64,000 bases of DNA from Hermatobates lingyangjiaoensis (GCA_026182355.1 JAPFBL010000069.1:1214001-1278000), one strand, 5' to 3'; numbered from the stretch's first letter, positions 10,520 through 22,016 are shown. Notes: generated from the sequence alone by a model not told the origin. Program-made: numbers and translations.

Positions 10520-11256
10520 ATATTAGAATTAGTAATAATACATTCCGTCATACCTCGTAAAGTCTCTGTAAAGCTCGACCGGTTTCGGGTCCGCCTGGAT
10601 CCCATCTTCAAGAGCACCTAACTGACTGTGTGTGTTGTTTTCCTATAACCTACCTATATATAGTATTTACATTGTGTAATCAGTGTTGTGTGTGTAGGTA
10701 ATTTTTTTTTTTCTATTTCTTTAATTGTTATGTTTTTTTCTTTTATTGCTTATTTCATTATCTATTTCTAGTTCCTTGTGTCGTCTTTTAAATGTTATTA
10801 GTGGTTTTGTTAAAATGTCGGTTTGGTGGTTTGTTTGTTCATTGATTATATTGTCTGTCATTTTATGTTTATATATTTCTATTTGTTCCTGTATGTTCAT
10901 TCGTTGTCCTTTTTAAGGACAGACAATATAATCAATGAACAAACAAACCACCAAACCGACATTTTAACAAAACCACTAATAACATTTAAAAGACGACACA
11001 AGGAACTAGAAATAGATAATGAAATAAGCAATAAAAGAAAAAAACATAACAATTAAAGAAATAGAAAAAAAAAATTACCTACACACACAACACTGATTAC
11101 ACAATGTAAATACTATATATAGGTAGGTTATAGGAAAACAACACACACAGTCAGTTAGGTGCTCTTGAAGATGGGATCCAGGCGGACCCGAAACCGGTCG
11201 AGCTTTACAGAGACTTTACGAGGTATGACGGAATGTATTATTACTAATTCTAATAT
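10520..11256. repeat. Giant near-perfect palindrome (family F), 340-bp arms
   Basis: The left arm 10520-10859 and right arm 10918-11256 are reverse complements with no difference seen by eye apart from one base in an A/T run. The spacer is 58 bp. The outer part of each arm holds a PLE-type motif (plus strand 11164-11193: CTTGAAGAT, hairpin with GGGATCC/GGACCC, then GAAACCGG). The inner part of the right arm has a short lysine/asparagine-rich frame. A diverged short relative lies at 45398-45590. It is probably a head-to-head inverted pair of 5'-truncated PLE copies; such structures are known for Penelope-type elements. Confidence 0.9.
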
Positions 11257-11373
11257 TACTAACCTCAGTGGAACTAACCCATTAACTATATTTATATTAT
11301 ATTGTCCTATAGTACGAGTATATACCGCAACGGACGGTATATATTATATTACCTATATCTATATATTCTGACG

Positions 11374-11466
11374 TGATTAAACCATAATATAAAATAGTAA
11401 AACAAAACTAAGATCTTTAAAACGTAACACGTTGTTTCACGTGTTTATGTGAAATATTTTTATATT
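11374..11466. mobile_element. Family A deletion derivative
   Basis: GATTAAACCATAATATAAAA, ACTAAGATCTTTAAAACGTA and TTTCACGTGTTTATGTGAAA are all present, but the central part of the element has been lost so that left-arm interior joins right-arm terminus. Confidence 0.75.
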
Positions 11467-13101
11467 CTGATATGTAGAGAAAATATTGAAGTTTCTAATA
11501 TATTTTAGGCAACGAGGATGGTTATACATTTTATCGCTGAAACAATTTTTTTTTTTGAGACTGTAGATAAGATAATGTTAATACAGTTATCGATAATAAT
11601 ACCCATACTGTAGAGTTCGCCATTGCAGTACTCCAACTGGTTGAAAATAAATAGAATGAATAATTCTAAGGACGCATATCGTAATCATAAAACAAGTTGA
11701 AGCAATAAAGAGGCGAAACTATTCACCTTCTGTAAAATATATCAGCAACTTCAATATTTTTGTATATATAAAAGAAATGTAGCATTAACGGAGCAAGGAA
11801 GTAATATAAAGTAACAATAGATTATATGCAATTTTGACTCATCTAAAATCGACTTGGCAAACACTAATAATAATTATTATATTCATGGTAAAGTTCTGTT
11901 ATAATTATATCACACATAATGCACAGAAATACATTTAAGTTATATACTATATATACATGACTGTTAAGATTATTCACACAGAAAATCAATGATGCCATTT
12001 AGCACAACCACAAGAAAAGTAATTTAATGCAATCAATAAAGAAAACAATGGTAGCCCTTAGTTCAACGACAACAAAGTTCAGTGACAACATATTGACATT
12101 TTTGTGTGGAGAATTTTTATTTTCCAGATTTGGCATATGTTGTAACAAACAAAGAAATAAATTCTTTTTTTTCCTTCTGTTATTATAAAATTTTAATAAA
12201 TGTATAAATAAAACTGTGCAAGATTAGTAAATTGTTTATTGTTTAATAATTACAATTAGTAAATTGTAAATTGTTTACAATTTAAAGCGTAAATTGTTTA
12301 TTAATGAAATAGATCACAAAATTATTAACCTGTACAAAACACAACAAAGTAAACTTGTACTATTCAATTTTATTTTTAAACAAATTCTCATAGAGTTTGT
12401 TAATTATGTATATGTTTTCTAAATGCCGGTATTAATCATATTATGGATATTAATATCTATATGGTAATACCCATATGCCGGTATAACTGTTGATAAACTA
12501 TTTTTTTTCAATCAGTGGGCAGTGTTAAAAAAATTAGTAAATTTTACATACTTTGCCAATAATTGTTGTCTGGAGATTGTTAAATTGATGTTTTGATACT
12601 TCTCAAGTGTTTTTTGGTTTATTAAAAAGCTCTTGTTTTTCTAATTTATTTGCAGTTAAATAAGTATCATAATGAAATGCATGCTTGATTCCTGCTGAAG
12701 GTTAAACAGAGATTGATTGAGGTGACTTGATGACGTCGCTTCTTTGTTAGAGGCATCTGTTTTGTGGTTTGATCAAGCTCACTAAGCCAAGTGTTCTTCG
12801 TGACTTGTTCATAAAGCCACTAAAGATTTGTTTGCTTTTCTCAGACCTCTGTCTAACTCCCCTCCTTCATTGCTACACACACACACACACACAAACACAC
12901 CTTACACCACTGCACCTCTACACAACAAAACTTGTGTTTGTACTTTAATAGTGAACTGTAAAAGAAAACTGTTAAATAGTGAATTATAAAACGAAATGTC
13001 TATAATGAAAAAATATAATAAGCGTTATGCATTATAATATATTGGATAAACCTCCAAAATCCTTATTTACGTACTTTATACAATATCATATATCTGCAGA
13101 A
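11467..13101. other. No gene recognised; (CA)n at 12874-12899
   Basis: AT-rich sequence without repeat relatives elsewhere in the window. One short (CA)n microsatellite lies at 12874-12899. Confidence 0.55.
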
Positions 13102-13421
13102 GGGGCCAGATTAGCTGAGTCGTTAAAGCACTCGCCTCTGGGCTTGTAGTCCGGGGTTCGATCTCCACCTGGCCCTCGATTTATTCACGCAGAAGTTGAA
13201 TAAATCTAGGTACGTTGTCCCTCAGAGAGGGCGTTAAGCTATCAGTCCTGAGACTGTACAATGTCAGGTACTCGTTAAAGATACCTACTCGAAATTACCT
13301 TGAGTTAGTCAAAATTTAGGACTCCCAATGTAGAATCTGTAAAATTCACCGATCAAACAAAAAGCCGGTAAACGGCTGGCGTTATCACCCGCTATGGGCT
13401 CAGTTTAATCAATACAAAAAA
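13102..13421 (+). mobile_element. tRNA-derived SINE, tail type 2
   Basis: The head GGGGCCAGATTAGCTGAGTC has a Pol III A box (TTAGCTGAGTCGTTAAAG) and a B box (GGTTCGATCTC at about 13155-13165), and it closes with CCTGGCCC. The body follows with ATTTATTCACGC, GGGCGTTAAGC, TGTACAATGTCAGGTACTCG and AAAATTTAGGACTCCCAATG. The tail is AAGCCGGTAAACGGCTGGCG, shared with the minus-strand copy at 45.0 kb. This is the best-preserved head on the plus strand. It cannot be a functional tRNA: the anticodon arm does not fold normally. Confidence 0.85.
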
Positions 13422-14331
13422 AATTCTGCATAAGTTCAATTTCCAAAAATAATTTAAAATTACCTTAATAATAAGTTACAGGTATCCACTACCCAAAGCA
13501 TTTAGCCTGCAACATAAATATATCCTATATATTTTATTTTTTTACCAAATTCTGTTATTTTCTTAAATTTTTTCATTTGTTATTCCACTCTATTGCTAAA
13601 TTTACTGGATTTTGCAGGACAGGTACTATAACATTTTTGTAATATTTGCTTTAGTGTTTGTATAATCCACGCATGGGCAACCTTCTGTTTGGCATTATAT
13701 AATTTCTAAGTGAATGCCAAAATTTATATAGAAATACATGATTGTCCTATATTAACGTGTCAAAAATTATGTAGCTTCTTATTGTTCTTATAAAAAGAAT
13801 AATTATGCTTTCTGTCTCATTATTTGATAATGGTAATGAAGAAATTATCTCAACGCCATCTACTAAAGTTTACTGGCGTCATTTAGAAAAAAAATAAAAT
13901 ATTTGTTACTGTTGAGCTCTCCCTCTTTCTAATGTAATATTTTTCCAAAAGTCTCAGTGAGCTTTTATTAATAATATTATAACAAACAGCCAATTAATAT
14001 TTAATATTATGATAAAATCCCAGATAATCTCTGAAATTATCAGATAATCTAAGCCAATACAATGTCATGTGTCATAATGACAACTACGGTAATGAACTTG
14101 AGTAAGCTAATGTTTAGTAATTTATAATGAGAATAGCATGTAATACAGCTGAATAATGGATAAAATAAGCACAAAATATCAAAGGAGCCAGAGTTTTTGG
14201 TCTGTAGAATAACATTGAAAATGAAAGCTAATACGACTAGATGTTAAAACAATCAATAATGATTTTTGTTTATCACTTCAAATTAAAATTACTGTTCATT
14301 AAAAAGGTGACACTAGTAATGCACAGTTATG
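13422..14331. other. No gene recognised
   Basis: AT-rich flank between a SINE and the H4 pseudogene. No signals were identified. Confidence 0.55.
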
Positions 14332-14631
14332 ATGGGGCACTGTAAAGGTGGGAAGTGTCTTGCCAAAGGAGGTGCTAAGAGGCTCAGGAAAGTAACTAAC
14401 AGCACTCAAGGTATTACTAAACTGGCCAACCGTCGAGTAGCCAGAAGAGAAGGTGTTGAGCGTATTTCTGGATTGATCTAGGAGGAAACTCGTAGAGTGT
14501 TAAAAGTTTTCTTGGAAAATGGACTATGAGATACTGCGACTTCCACTGAGTATGCGAAAAGAAAAACTGTTACTGCTATAGATATGGTTTACAACCTTCA
14601 ATGTCAAAGGCCTACTCTATATGGGTTTTGA
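14332..14631 (+). pseudogene. H4: Histone H4 pseudogene (intronless)
   Basis: One continuous frame of 100 codons aligns end to end with histone H4, a 103-residue core nucleosome protein. Preserved blocks include KGGAKR near residue 15, QGITK near 28, RISGLI near 45, EETRRVLKVFLEN at 51-63, [13 protein letters not shown] at 75-87 and PTLYGF at the end. Two in-frame stops replace conserved residues: TAG at codon 50 (Tyr of H4) and TGA at codon 66 (Arg). Many acetyl-lysine-region residues in the N-terminal tail are changed (M-G-H-C-K). Two codons are missing and the terminal GG is replaced by a stop. There are no introns, which is normal for histone genes, so it could be a decayed gene or a retrocopy. 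No other histone gene is adjacent. It cannot encode a functional H4. Confidence 0.93.
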
Positions 14632-14720
14632 AAGATAGAAAGGTTATTTGGAGAAAAATTCTACTTACTGGCATCACGGTTAGTAAATGTTTCATTGAGT
14701 CGAAAAAAGAACACAATTAT

Positions 14721-15020
14721 ATTTTTTTTTTCGTCGTAGGATGTGGAAAAATCTGTTCATCAGATCCCTTAGCAAGACGTCTTGCTTAGGGTATGTGGGG
14801 TTGGGGCTCCCGACCCACTAAAAACCACATCCTATTTCCTGGCAATACCCGACACGGAAACCGTTTGCACATTACTTCGTGCCGGTGCCTCAGTCCTTTT
14901 GAGTAGGATTCACCTTCTTGTCCCCATTCGTTCAATCATTGCCCTTGCCTCACACCACTTTCGTTCTTCTTATGATGGAGAACCGCCTCTACAAAGTTTG
15001 CAGCTTTTGACCAAACAATC
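14721..15020 (-). mobile_element. 5'-truncated LINE 3' end with poly-A tail
   Basis: On the minus strand there is a short residual C-terminal peptide (VEAVLHHKKNESGVRQGQ, about 14998-14942) of the kind that ends ORF2 of R1/jockey-like LINEs. A GC-rich 3' UTR follows with TTTTTAGTGGGTCGGGAGCC and ACCCCACATACCC, then an A-run corresponding to the T-run at about 14721-14732. The flanks ACACAATTATAT and AACAATCATAT may be a degenerate target-site duplication. It is enriched in GC compared with neighbours. The family assignment is by style only. Confidence 0.55.
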
Positions 15021-15471
15021 ATATTAAATACGTGATATATCAACTAATAAACAAAACATAAGTGAAAATGTCTTTCAGAAACTATTTAATCCTAATTTTT
15101 ATGTCTATTTTCACCCTCATAACTTTAATGATTTCTTCATTTATGATATTTTCAAATTTTAACCAACGTGTACTGCCAAGGATTTGTTTAATAACTAGTA
15201 TAACTTAATTACACTTTCCCAATGAAATCAGTTGCATCAACTTCAGTTTCGTAGAGCTTGGCTGAAAACTTACTTTGAAAGGAGCTGAAATATATAAGAT
15301 TAGACATCAAGTTTGGTTCTGATTAACTTTGTGGTTTACGCTAAGTGCAGAGGGTCTTCTTCCTGATTAGCTCTCTTCTAAATACCATCATTTTCAATTT
15401 AAATTTACTATTTTAAAGAGTTAAGTATCAGTTCTAAATAAATTGTTGGTAGTAGTAGTCGTAGACAACCC
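15021..15471. other. No gene recognised
   Basis: AT-rich spacer between LINE and SINE remnants. Confidence 0.5.
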
Positions 15472-15785
15472 TTTAGGTTGCAGCGGCTATCCAATAAGGG
15501 AACACACATAGGCCGAATATTGGACCCTTTGTGATACCACACAATGATGATTATACATTGGGAGTCCTAAATTTTGCCTAACTCAAGTGGATTTAGAGTA
15601 GGGATCTTTAACGATTACCTGACATCGTACAGGCTCGGACCGACGGCTTAACGTCCTCTCGATGGGATGACGTGCTTGGATTTATTTACCTCCCACGTAA
15701 ATAAATCGGAGACCAGGTGGGTATCCAACCCCGGACCAACCAGTTCAAAGGCGAGTACGTTAATGACTGAACTAACCTGGCCTCC
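15472..15785 (-). mobile_element. tRNA-derived SINE, tail type 1
   Basis: Minus strand: head AGGCCAGGTTAGTTCAGTCA with B-box-like GGTTGGATACC, body with ATTTATTTACGTGGGAGGTA, CGAGAGGACGTTAAGCCGTC and CTGTACGATGTCAGGTAATC, then the type 1 tail ATTGTGTGGTATCACAAAGG ... GCTATTGGATAGCCGCTGCAACCTAA in broken form. Nearly full length (about 314 bp). Confidence 0.87.
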
Positions 15786-16869
15786 TACATGAATTGTTAA
15801 TATAAAAAGGTATTAAACTTCTAAATAAGCCTTTAGATGTAAAATAATACAAAAATTTTATTCTATGTACATTTTGTGTAGTTAAGAATAAACTAAATGC
15901 AATAAGAACTTTTAATCTACATTTTACTCTCAGAAATAGGAACTCTTTTTATTAAAAAAATGCTTGAATGTATACAAATCGAACAGCCCACATGAATAAG
16001 CTACAGTAACGTAATATGACTGTGCTGCTGAGAAAAAGTCTGAAATTACATTAGAATTATTCAGAAGCAATATTTCATCAAAAAACGACAAATGACAGCA
16101 AACAAATTGTGCTATGTCAAAACAATTCTTCCCATTTTTTAATTACGTATTTATAAAATATAGCTTGCAATAATTATGTTTAATATATTTATTTAATAGT
16201 ATTATTATTTATTTAAACAAAACTATTTTAATTACTAAAAATTGCATTATAGATTTGAGTGTAAATTATTTTCTGGCTCATTGTTTTAACATAATTATGT
16301 GTTTCAATAACTCACTGTATTCAAGCTTTAATTACATTTCTATGGATGTAATTAGGGCATAAATATACGCTCCTTTCAAACAATAATGTTTCATTTTCAT
16401 ATTAACTAACTAAAATATATCATTGGTATGATTAACAAAATAAAAGTCAATAAATCTATTTTTTTATAATATTACAGAAACATTCATAACAATATAACTC
16501 TGTGATGTTTTATTAAAAGAATGATATTTTATTAGTTGATAAGAAATATTTTTAAGAATGTTTAGCAAAATTAAATGTATCCATATTTTATGCTTTCAAA
16601 TATATTCATTTAGTAGGAGGTATGTCATGGACAATGCTCCTCTGGGTCATAGCATTGAAGGTGGAAATACTTGGATTTGGAGGAACGCTAAATTTTTATT
16701 CTAGGAACTACAAGAATACTATCATGGACGTTTGGTCAGATTCGACGATGTTATAACTGTCAAACCTGCTTCCTAATTGTCGAGAATAAATGTGCCCTCA
16801 TTTTAATCAGTTATGTTTTATGTGAATATAGAACATGGTTTTGAGATGGGAGTCCATTGATTACAACAT
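15786..16869. other. Mostly AT-rich; possible coding fossil at 16625-16790
   Basis: Plus-strand codons from about 16629 read DNAPLGHSIEGGNTWIWRNA, a stop, then YYHGRLVRFDDVITVKPA. The composition and residue use look protein-like, but I cannot assign a family. The rest is AT-rich without signals. Confidence 0.3.
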
Positions 16870-17460
16870 AACTAGGTCCAATGAAAAAGAAAATGAAGAA
16901 AGAGGCAGCCAATTTAAATCTACTTGTCCAAGCATTTACCTTTCCCGAACTCTTTAAAGCCCTTACTTTATAAAAGTTTATTATCTCTCTTGACCTCCCT
17001 TCATGACCTCACTCCGCTTAAAACCAATGAAGAAGAAAATGAAGAAAGAGGCTGCCTATCTAAATCCCTTTGTCCAAGCATTTACTGATCCCAAGCCCTT
17101 TAAACCCCTTACATTATAAAAACTTATTACCTCTCTTATCCTCATTTCATGATATCACTCGACTATTAAAACCAATGAAGAAGAAAATTAAGAAGATGGC
17201 TGCCTATTTAAATCTTCAAAGGCCGAGTATTTACCTTTAAATTCCTTACTTTATAAAAGCTTATAATCTTTCTTGGCCACCTTTCATGATATCACTCGAC
17301 TTAAAAACAATGAAGAAGGAAATGAAGAAGAAGACTGTTTATCGAAGTATCATTTTCCAAGCATTTCATCTAAGCATTTACCTTTCCTAAACCCTTCAAA
17401 TCACTTGTTCTACAGAACCCTATCATCCTTCTTCGAATCATTTCAAAACATCTGAATGCA
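16870..17460 (+). repeat. Tandem array, four ~135-148-bp units
   Basis: The block AATGAAGAAGAAAATGAAGA recurs starting near 16880, 17026, 17174 and 17309. Each time it is followed by GGCTGCCTATTTAAATC-like, CCAAGCATTTACC-like and CTTACTTTATAAAA-like sequence and a C-rich block ending TTTCATGATATCACTCGAC. Units are diverged (about 75-90% identical by eye), with more decay in the fourth. Not found elsewhere in the window. Confidence 0.85.
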
Positions 17461-17827
17461 GTTACCTTTTATATCTCATAACCTATACGACAATAAAGCC
17501 AAGTAAACCACCCTTTTAAAAGACATACTAATGAACTAACAATACTTAATAACGTTTCCACATATAATTACACAATAATTCAGCAGTAGTGGGTCTTTAG
17601 TCCAAAATTTCTAAATGCTTCTTGTACTACAGATAAAGAAAATATTTGTTGCTCGTTTATTGCAATCAGATTTCGTTCATAGTTTAGTTTTTTAAATTCG
17701 TTTCTTAACAAATAAATAAAAAAGAACAAAACTAGTAGCATAAAAACTATTTTTACAAATTTCAGCATATTTCCCTGAAGACTAACAATCATATAAAAAA
17801 ACATAATTGAAATAAACATAAATGTTC
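17461..17827. other. No gene recognised
   Basis: A 79-codon minus-strand frame at 17580-17819 is hydrophobic and low complexity. It is likely chance. Confidence 0.5.
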
Positions 17828-19530
17828 TTTTTACTTTACTATAAGTAAAGTATAGTGATCGTGAAAAAATTCGATCTCGAGATTTTGACGGAATTACATG
17901 TTTTGAGGTCCCAGAAGTCGTTTTATGAAGTTTTTACGATGATGTCTGTGTGTGTGTGTGTGTGTGGGTGGGTGGGTGGGTGGGTGGGTGGGTGGGTGGG
18001 TGGGTGGGTGGGTGGGTGGGTGGGTGGGTGGGTGCGTGGGTGGGTGCGTGTGTTAGCATTGCTTGTTACCACGCTACGGTCCAGAATCTTTGATGGATCA
18101 AGTTGATATTTTACACAAAAATGGGCCCCATTTAGACGAAGATCCCTATTGTTTGGGAAGAATTATGCATGATGGGAAAGTCACTTTTTTTGCCAAAAAC
18201 CGTTTTTTTTAAAACATTTATTTCTCCTAAACTACTAACCCTAGAGTTTTGAGATTTTGACATTATCTTTGAGGTTACAAATGGAACAAACGAAAAATAT
18301 ATTCAAAATTTTATATCAACAGGAAATATTTTTTTTTTCAATAAAATGTACAAATTTTGACTTATAAATCAATCTCAAACCTTGTGAGAGCGATACAAGC
18401 CATACTGTTTGACGGACAAGAATGAAACTATGCCTATAAATAGAACATGGTATGGACAATGAGTTGAGATATTTTTTTCTAAAATTACATTCGCTAAAGG
18501 GGCGTTAGAGTACGATTTGTGTTTTCAGAAAATGTTTTTTTGACACTAAACGGCTCGTTAAAAAATTATGAAAATTTGGCCAAAAATGGAACAAAAAATT
18601 AGCAATTCATAAAAAAAAAATCATGAAGTTTCAATTACGTAAAAGAGCAATAACGATATAAAAACTCTTTGTTTATCCTAGACTAAGAGATCACCTGCTA
18701 TACTTGTCGAATTTTTGTATTTTTTTACATTGTTTACATTGACTTAGAAATTTTTTGAGCGAATCCACTGAGATAAAATTGATGTTTCTAATGGAGAAAT
18801 GAAAATATATTATTGACTTATAAGAGATGTAAGAGGAATAATATTGTGCAGGTAAATGATAACACTCATTAAAAAAGAAATCGTATATATGTTATTTGAC
18901 AAAGGGGAAGGAAAATGATCTTATTAAATACTAAGAAGCCATAAAATTCAAAGTATAATAATTCTGTTAAAAACCAAAAATGTAAAAGATAATTCAAAAT
19001 ATAAATCTTTCGTTTAGAGATTAATAACTGTAATTATCGTACATCTTTAATTAACAAATCACCTTAAAACAACATTTTCTTCGCTGTTTAAGATGTTTTT
19101 CAGAGAAAAAAAGGTTATTTTACTGTTTTAAATTTGAAAATTTTACATTAATATTCAATGTAGAAGGATGTTAAGTAAACGATGTAAGAAATCTACTGGC
19201 TATTTGAACAATAGCCATGTTCTCTTGTAGGATAATATTTCGTTTCAAGAAATGTTCACATTGGTTTTTCAAAAATGATATTACTGCTGTAGTTATACTA
19301 ATGAAATTATTTGCAAATAATAAATTATTTGTGATGTACAAAAATAAGCTTATAAACTGATATGTCCTTCAATCACTATCTCTACTACCTCACGAATGCA
19401 ATGCTAATAATTATATCCCATTTAGATATTTATGTTATGCTTAAATGATACGTTATGTTTTATATACTCAAGAAATTTGACATTGAGTTACTTATAGTAA
19501 AGTAGAGTGTAGGCCACTCCAGATTTTTTT
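17828..19530 (-). mobile_element. B element, copy 2 (inverted, ~1.7 kb)
   Basis: Reverse-complement copy of the B element at 6557-8225, from TTTTTACTTTACTATAAGTA to GTAGGCCACTCCAGATTTTT. It carries the longest TGTG/TGGG tract (17948-18053). Similarity to the other copies is continuous over the full length, with scattered substitutions and small indels. Confidence 0.85.
17948..18053. repeat. (TG)n(TGGG)n minisatellite inside B copy 2
   Basis: About 106 bp of TG then TGGG repeats, roughly twice the length of the tract in the other two copies. The G-rich strand has many GGG runs and could form G-quadruplexes. Encodes a spurious GWVGGWVGG peptide. Confidence 0.9.
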
Positions 19531-20661
19531 TACTAGCATTTGTTTGATTAAGCACAAGTCAGAATTCAGTGGTGGAAGGGAGAGATCAATCAGTACTTAG
19601 TTGAATTGAATAAGGGTGCTATATTACTCAACTACCCCCTAGTGGTATTTTCTTAAGTTTCCGATTTAATATCATTCCTCAGGCATTTATCATCCATTTC
19701 AACTTTTTCATAAACTTTGTCACATTTAAAAATAAAATCAAGTTAGTATAATAAATGTTTTTTTTTTAATTTATTGTTTTATTAAGTTAAATCACAAATC
19801 ATATATTTTTTAATTTTTATATGAAAATGAAAATTTAAACCAGTGAGTTTCATTCTTTACTCATGTGCATCAAAGTTATTGTGTAATCTCTTACTATATA
19901 TGCTTGTTACGCATAAAATGCGTAGTTGTATATATGTAAATAAAGATGTTAAAAAAAATATATAAATAAGAATTTTTGCTTCATAAATGCAATCACTGTA
20001 GCACAACTTCTACAGTTTCTGGAACACTATTGTTATAATTTCGCCTGGTGTTAACAAAATTTAGTGATTAAGTTATGTTACATTTACTTGAATTTTTTTG
20101 AAAAAAAATATATATATAGATTAAGTACAATACACTACCAGCAGTCTATTGCGAGCACATATTGATATTGGAAAATAGCATAGAACATAGAACTAATCAA
20201 AACATTTATTACAACTGATAATTAGATTACCAGCTGTTAATCAGAAGGGCCTAAAGAGAGCCATGTATTCAGACAGGCAACTCAAAACTGGACAGTTTTA
20301 AAGGAAGCCTTTTTAGTAAGGATACGCTTTCGATATTTTCGAATATTCTATACTATATGGATATTATTGTTTATACTGGAGTAAAGTATAGTCTATTGAA
20401 AGAAAGTTGCCCATTATTATTGAAGATTGAAGGGGGGTATTTAACATAAACAATGACACTAGACACAATGCCTAGGCAATGCAAAATCTTCATTAGACTA
20501 CACTTTGAAAAATACCTATCCCTAAAAAACTGAATTAAAAAAAATAGGTTTTTTAATGTCCAATTAAACTGGTAGAGTGATAAGTTTGTAACTCAAATAG
20601 GAAGTGACTAAGAAACAAGTCACATTTTTCACCCGTTTAAAAAGCAAGGTCCCAATGCGTG
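19531..20661. other. No gene recognised
   Basis: AT-rich, no repeats shared with the rest of the window were noticed. Confidence 0.5.
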
Positions 20662-21008
20662 AAAGTGAAGGTTAGGTTAGGTTAGGTTGCAGTGGCAGTC
20701 CCACAAAGGAACACACGTAGGCCAAGCATTGGCCCTTTGTGATACCACACAATGAAGATTGATTCTACAGTGGGAATCCTAAATTTTGCCTAACTCAAAT
20801 GTATTTAGAGTAGGGATCTTTAACGAGTACCTGATATCGTACAGGCTCGGGACCGACTGTTTAACGTCCTTCTCCGAGGGACGACGTGCTCAGATTTATT
20901 CACCTCCCGCATGAATAAATCGAGGTCCAGGTGAGGATTGAACCCCGGTCCTATTAGTTCAGAGGTTAGCACGTAACCACTGAGCTAGCCTGGCCCCCAA
21001 AGTGAAGG
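20662..21008 (-). mobile_element. tRNA-derived SINE, tail type 1, with 10-bp TSD
   Basis: The element proper is 20672-20998, flanked by AAAGTGAAGG at 20662-20671 and 20999-21008. Minus strand: head GGGGGCCAGGCTAGCTCAGT with B box GGTTCAATCC, the complete body (CGGGAGGTGAATAAATCTGA, GGACGTTAAACAGTCGGTCC, GTACGATATCAGGTACTCG), then TGTGTTCCTTTGTGGGACTG and a 3' tail of CCTAA repeats (three to four). The best-defined copy in the window; its duplication and complete ends show SINE-type retrotransposition. Confidence 0.93.
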
Positions 21009-21743
21009 GCTCTTTCTGAGACTGAGATTCAATATTGCCTTTTATGTCAGATAATACAAATCTGATTGATGGCTACAAATCATCTGCTAAAATCTTACAA
21101 AATATAAATGCAATTAGAAAGATTAAACCATACACTAAGATAAACTGCAATATTTCAATTTCAACTGTTATAACAAGCATGTGTTCTGCTACCATATTCT
21201 ATCACATAAGTCATATAGCCTATTTATTTTTGTAACTATTAAAAAAATAACCAGATATGATAACTTGAAGTTCAGACAGTTTTTCATATTCAAAGAAAAT
21301 GTTCAAAGTCGATATTTTGTATCACTATAAAATATTCATTAGTCTTTAGTAGTAAAAAAATTAAAAAAAAATCACTTACATATTATAAAAAGAATAAGAA
21401 GAACTGAGGATGGACGTAAAGAGTAAACAGTGTAAAAAAAATCATGGCAAATATACAAAATTTATGATGAATTGTAGTCAACATATGGATAGCAGAGAAT
21501 ACTTGATGCATGAAGAACCTAGATTGTAAAGCTACTTAGACAATCTAGTAAGATAATTCTCTTGTCATCAATTCATTAGTTGTGGTTTAACAGGCAAAGT
21601 GAAATCACTGATGGTAAGCTACAGATGGTATTCCTATATGAATACGTATTACTAAAACCATAACTACACAATTGAATTCCATGTTTTATTTGAAAAGAGC
21701 TGCCTCAAATTTTTAATTATGATGAAAAGTAATTATTTTTTTA
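21009..21743. other. No gene recognised
   Basis: AT-rich. A 66-codon frame at 21035-21235 has no family likeness. Confidence 0.5.
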
Positions 21744-22016
21744 GGGCCAGGTTAGCTTAGTGCCAACGTACTTACTTCTGGACTGGTAGATCAGGGGTTC
21801 AGTAACCACTCTGGCATTCCATTTATTAACGCTAAACCGTCGGTCCCGAGCCTGTACAATGTCAGGTACTCGTTAAAGATCCCCTATTCTAAATGTACTC
21901 GAGTTAGGTAAAATGTAGGACACCCAATGCAGAATGTTCATTGTGTGGTATCACAAAGAGTCAATGTTCGGCCTGTGTGTATTTTCTTATGGGATTGTTA
22001 TTGCAACCTAACCTAA
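21744..22016 (+). mobile_element. tRNA-derived SINE, tail type 1, internal deletion
   Basis: Head AGGGCCAGGTTAGCTTAGTG, a shortened body (the CGCGGGAGGTGAATAAATC hairpin is lost, leaving CCATTTATTAACGCTAAACC), then CCTGTACAATGTCAGGTACT and the tail GGTATCACAAAGAG ... TTGCAACCTAACCTAAGC. Confidence 0.85.

Noticed and set aside
10823..11056. 77-codon frame across the centre of the giant palindrome
   Set aside because: It reads through the palindrome centre and has no family likeness; the same bases read on the other strand give a mirror frame.
10520..11256. Palindrome as a TIR DNA transposon
   Set aside because: Nearly the whole length is arm, there is no transposase space or clear TSD, and the arms carry a PLE-type 3' motif instead.
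13102..13175. Possible functional tRNA gene
   Set aside because: A and B boxes and end pairing are present, but the anticodon arm does not fold and the same head occurs in several SINE copies with body and tail.
14601..15027. Two plus-strand frames (62 and 81 codons) after the H4 pseudogene
   Set aside because: They are antisense to the LINE 3' end; the first merely continues from the H4 pseudogene's flank into the poly-T run.
17855..18106. Open frame at the end of the B element, repeated in the other two copies (VIVKKFDLEI, VLRSQKSFY)
   Set aside because: It starts at GTG with no ATG, runs into the minisatellite as a GWVGG repeat, and is conserved only because the whole element is repeated. 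No sign of codon-level constraint.
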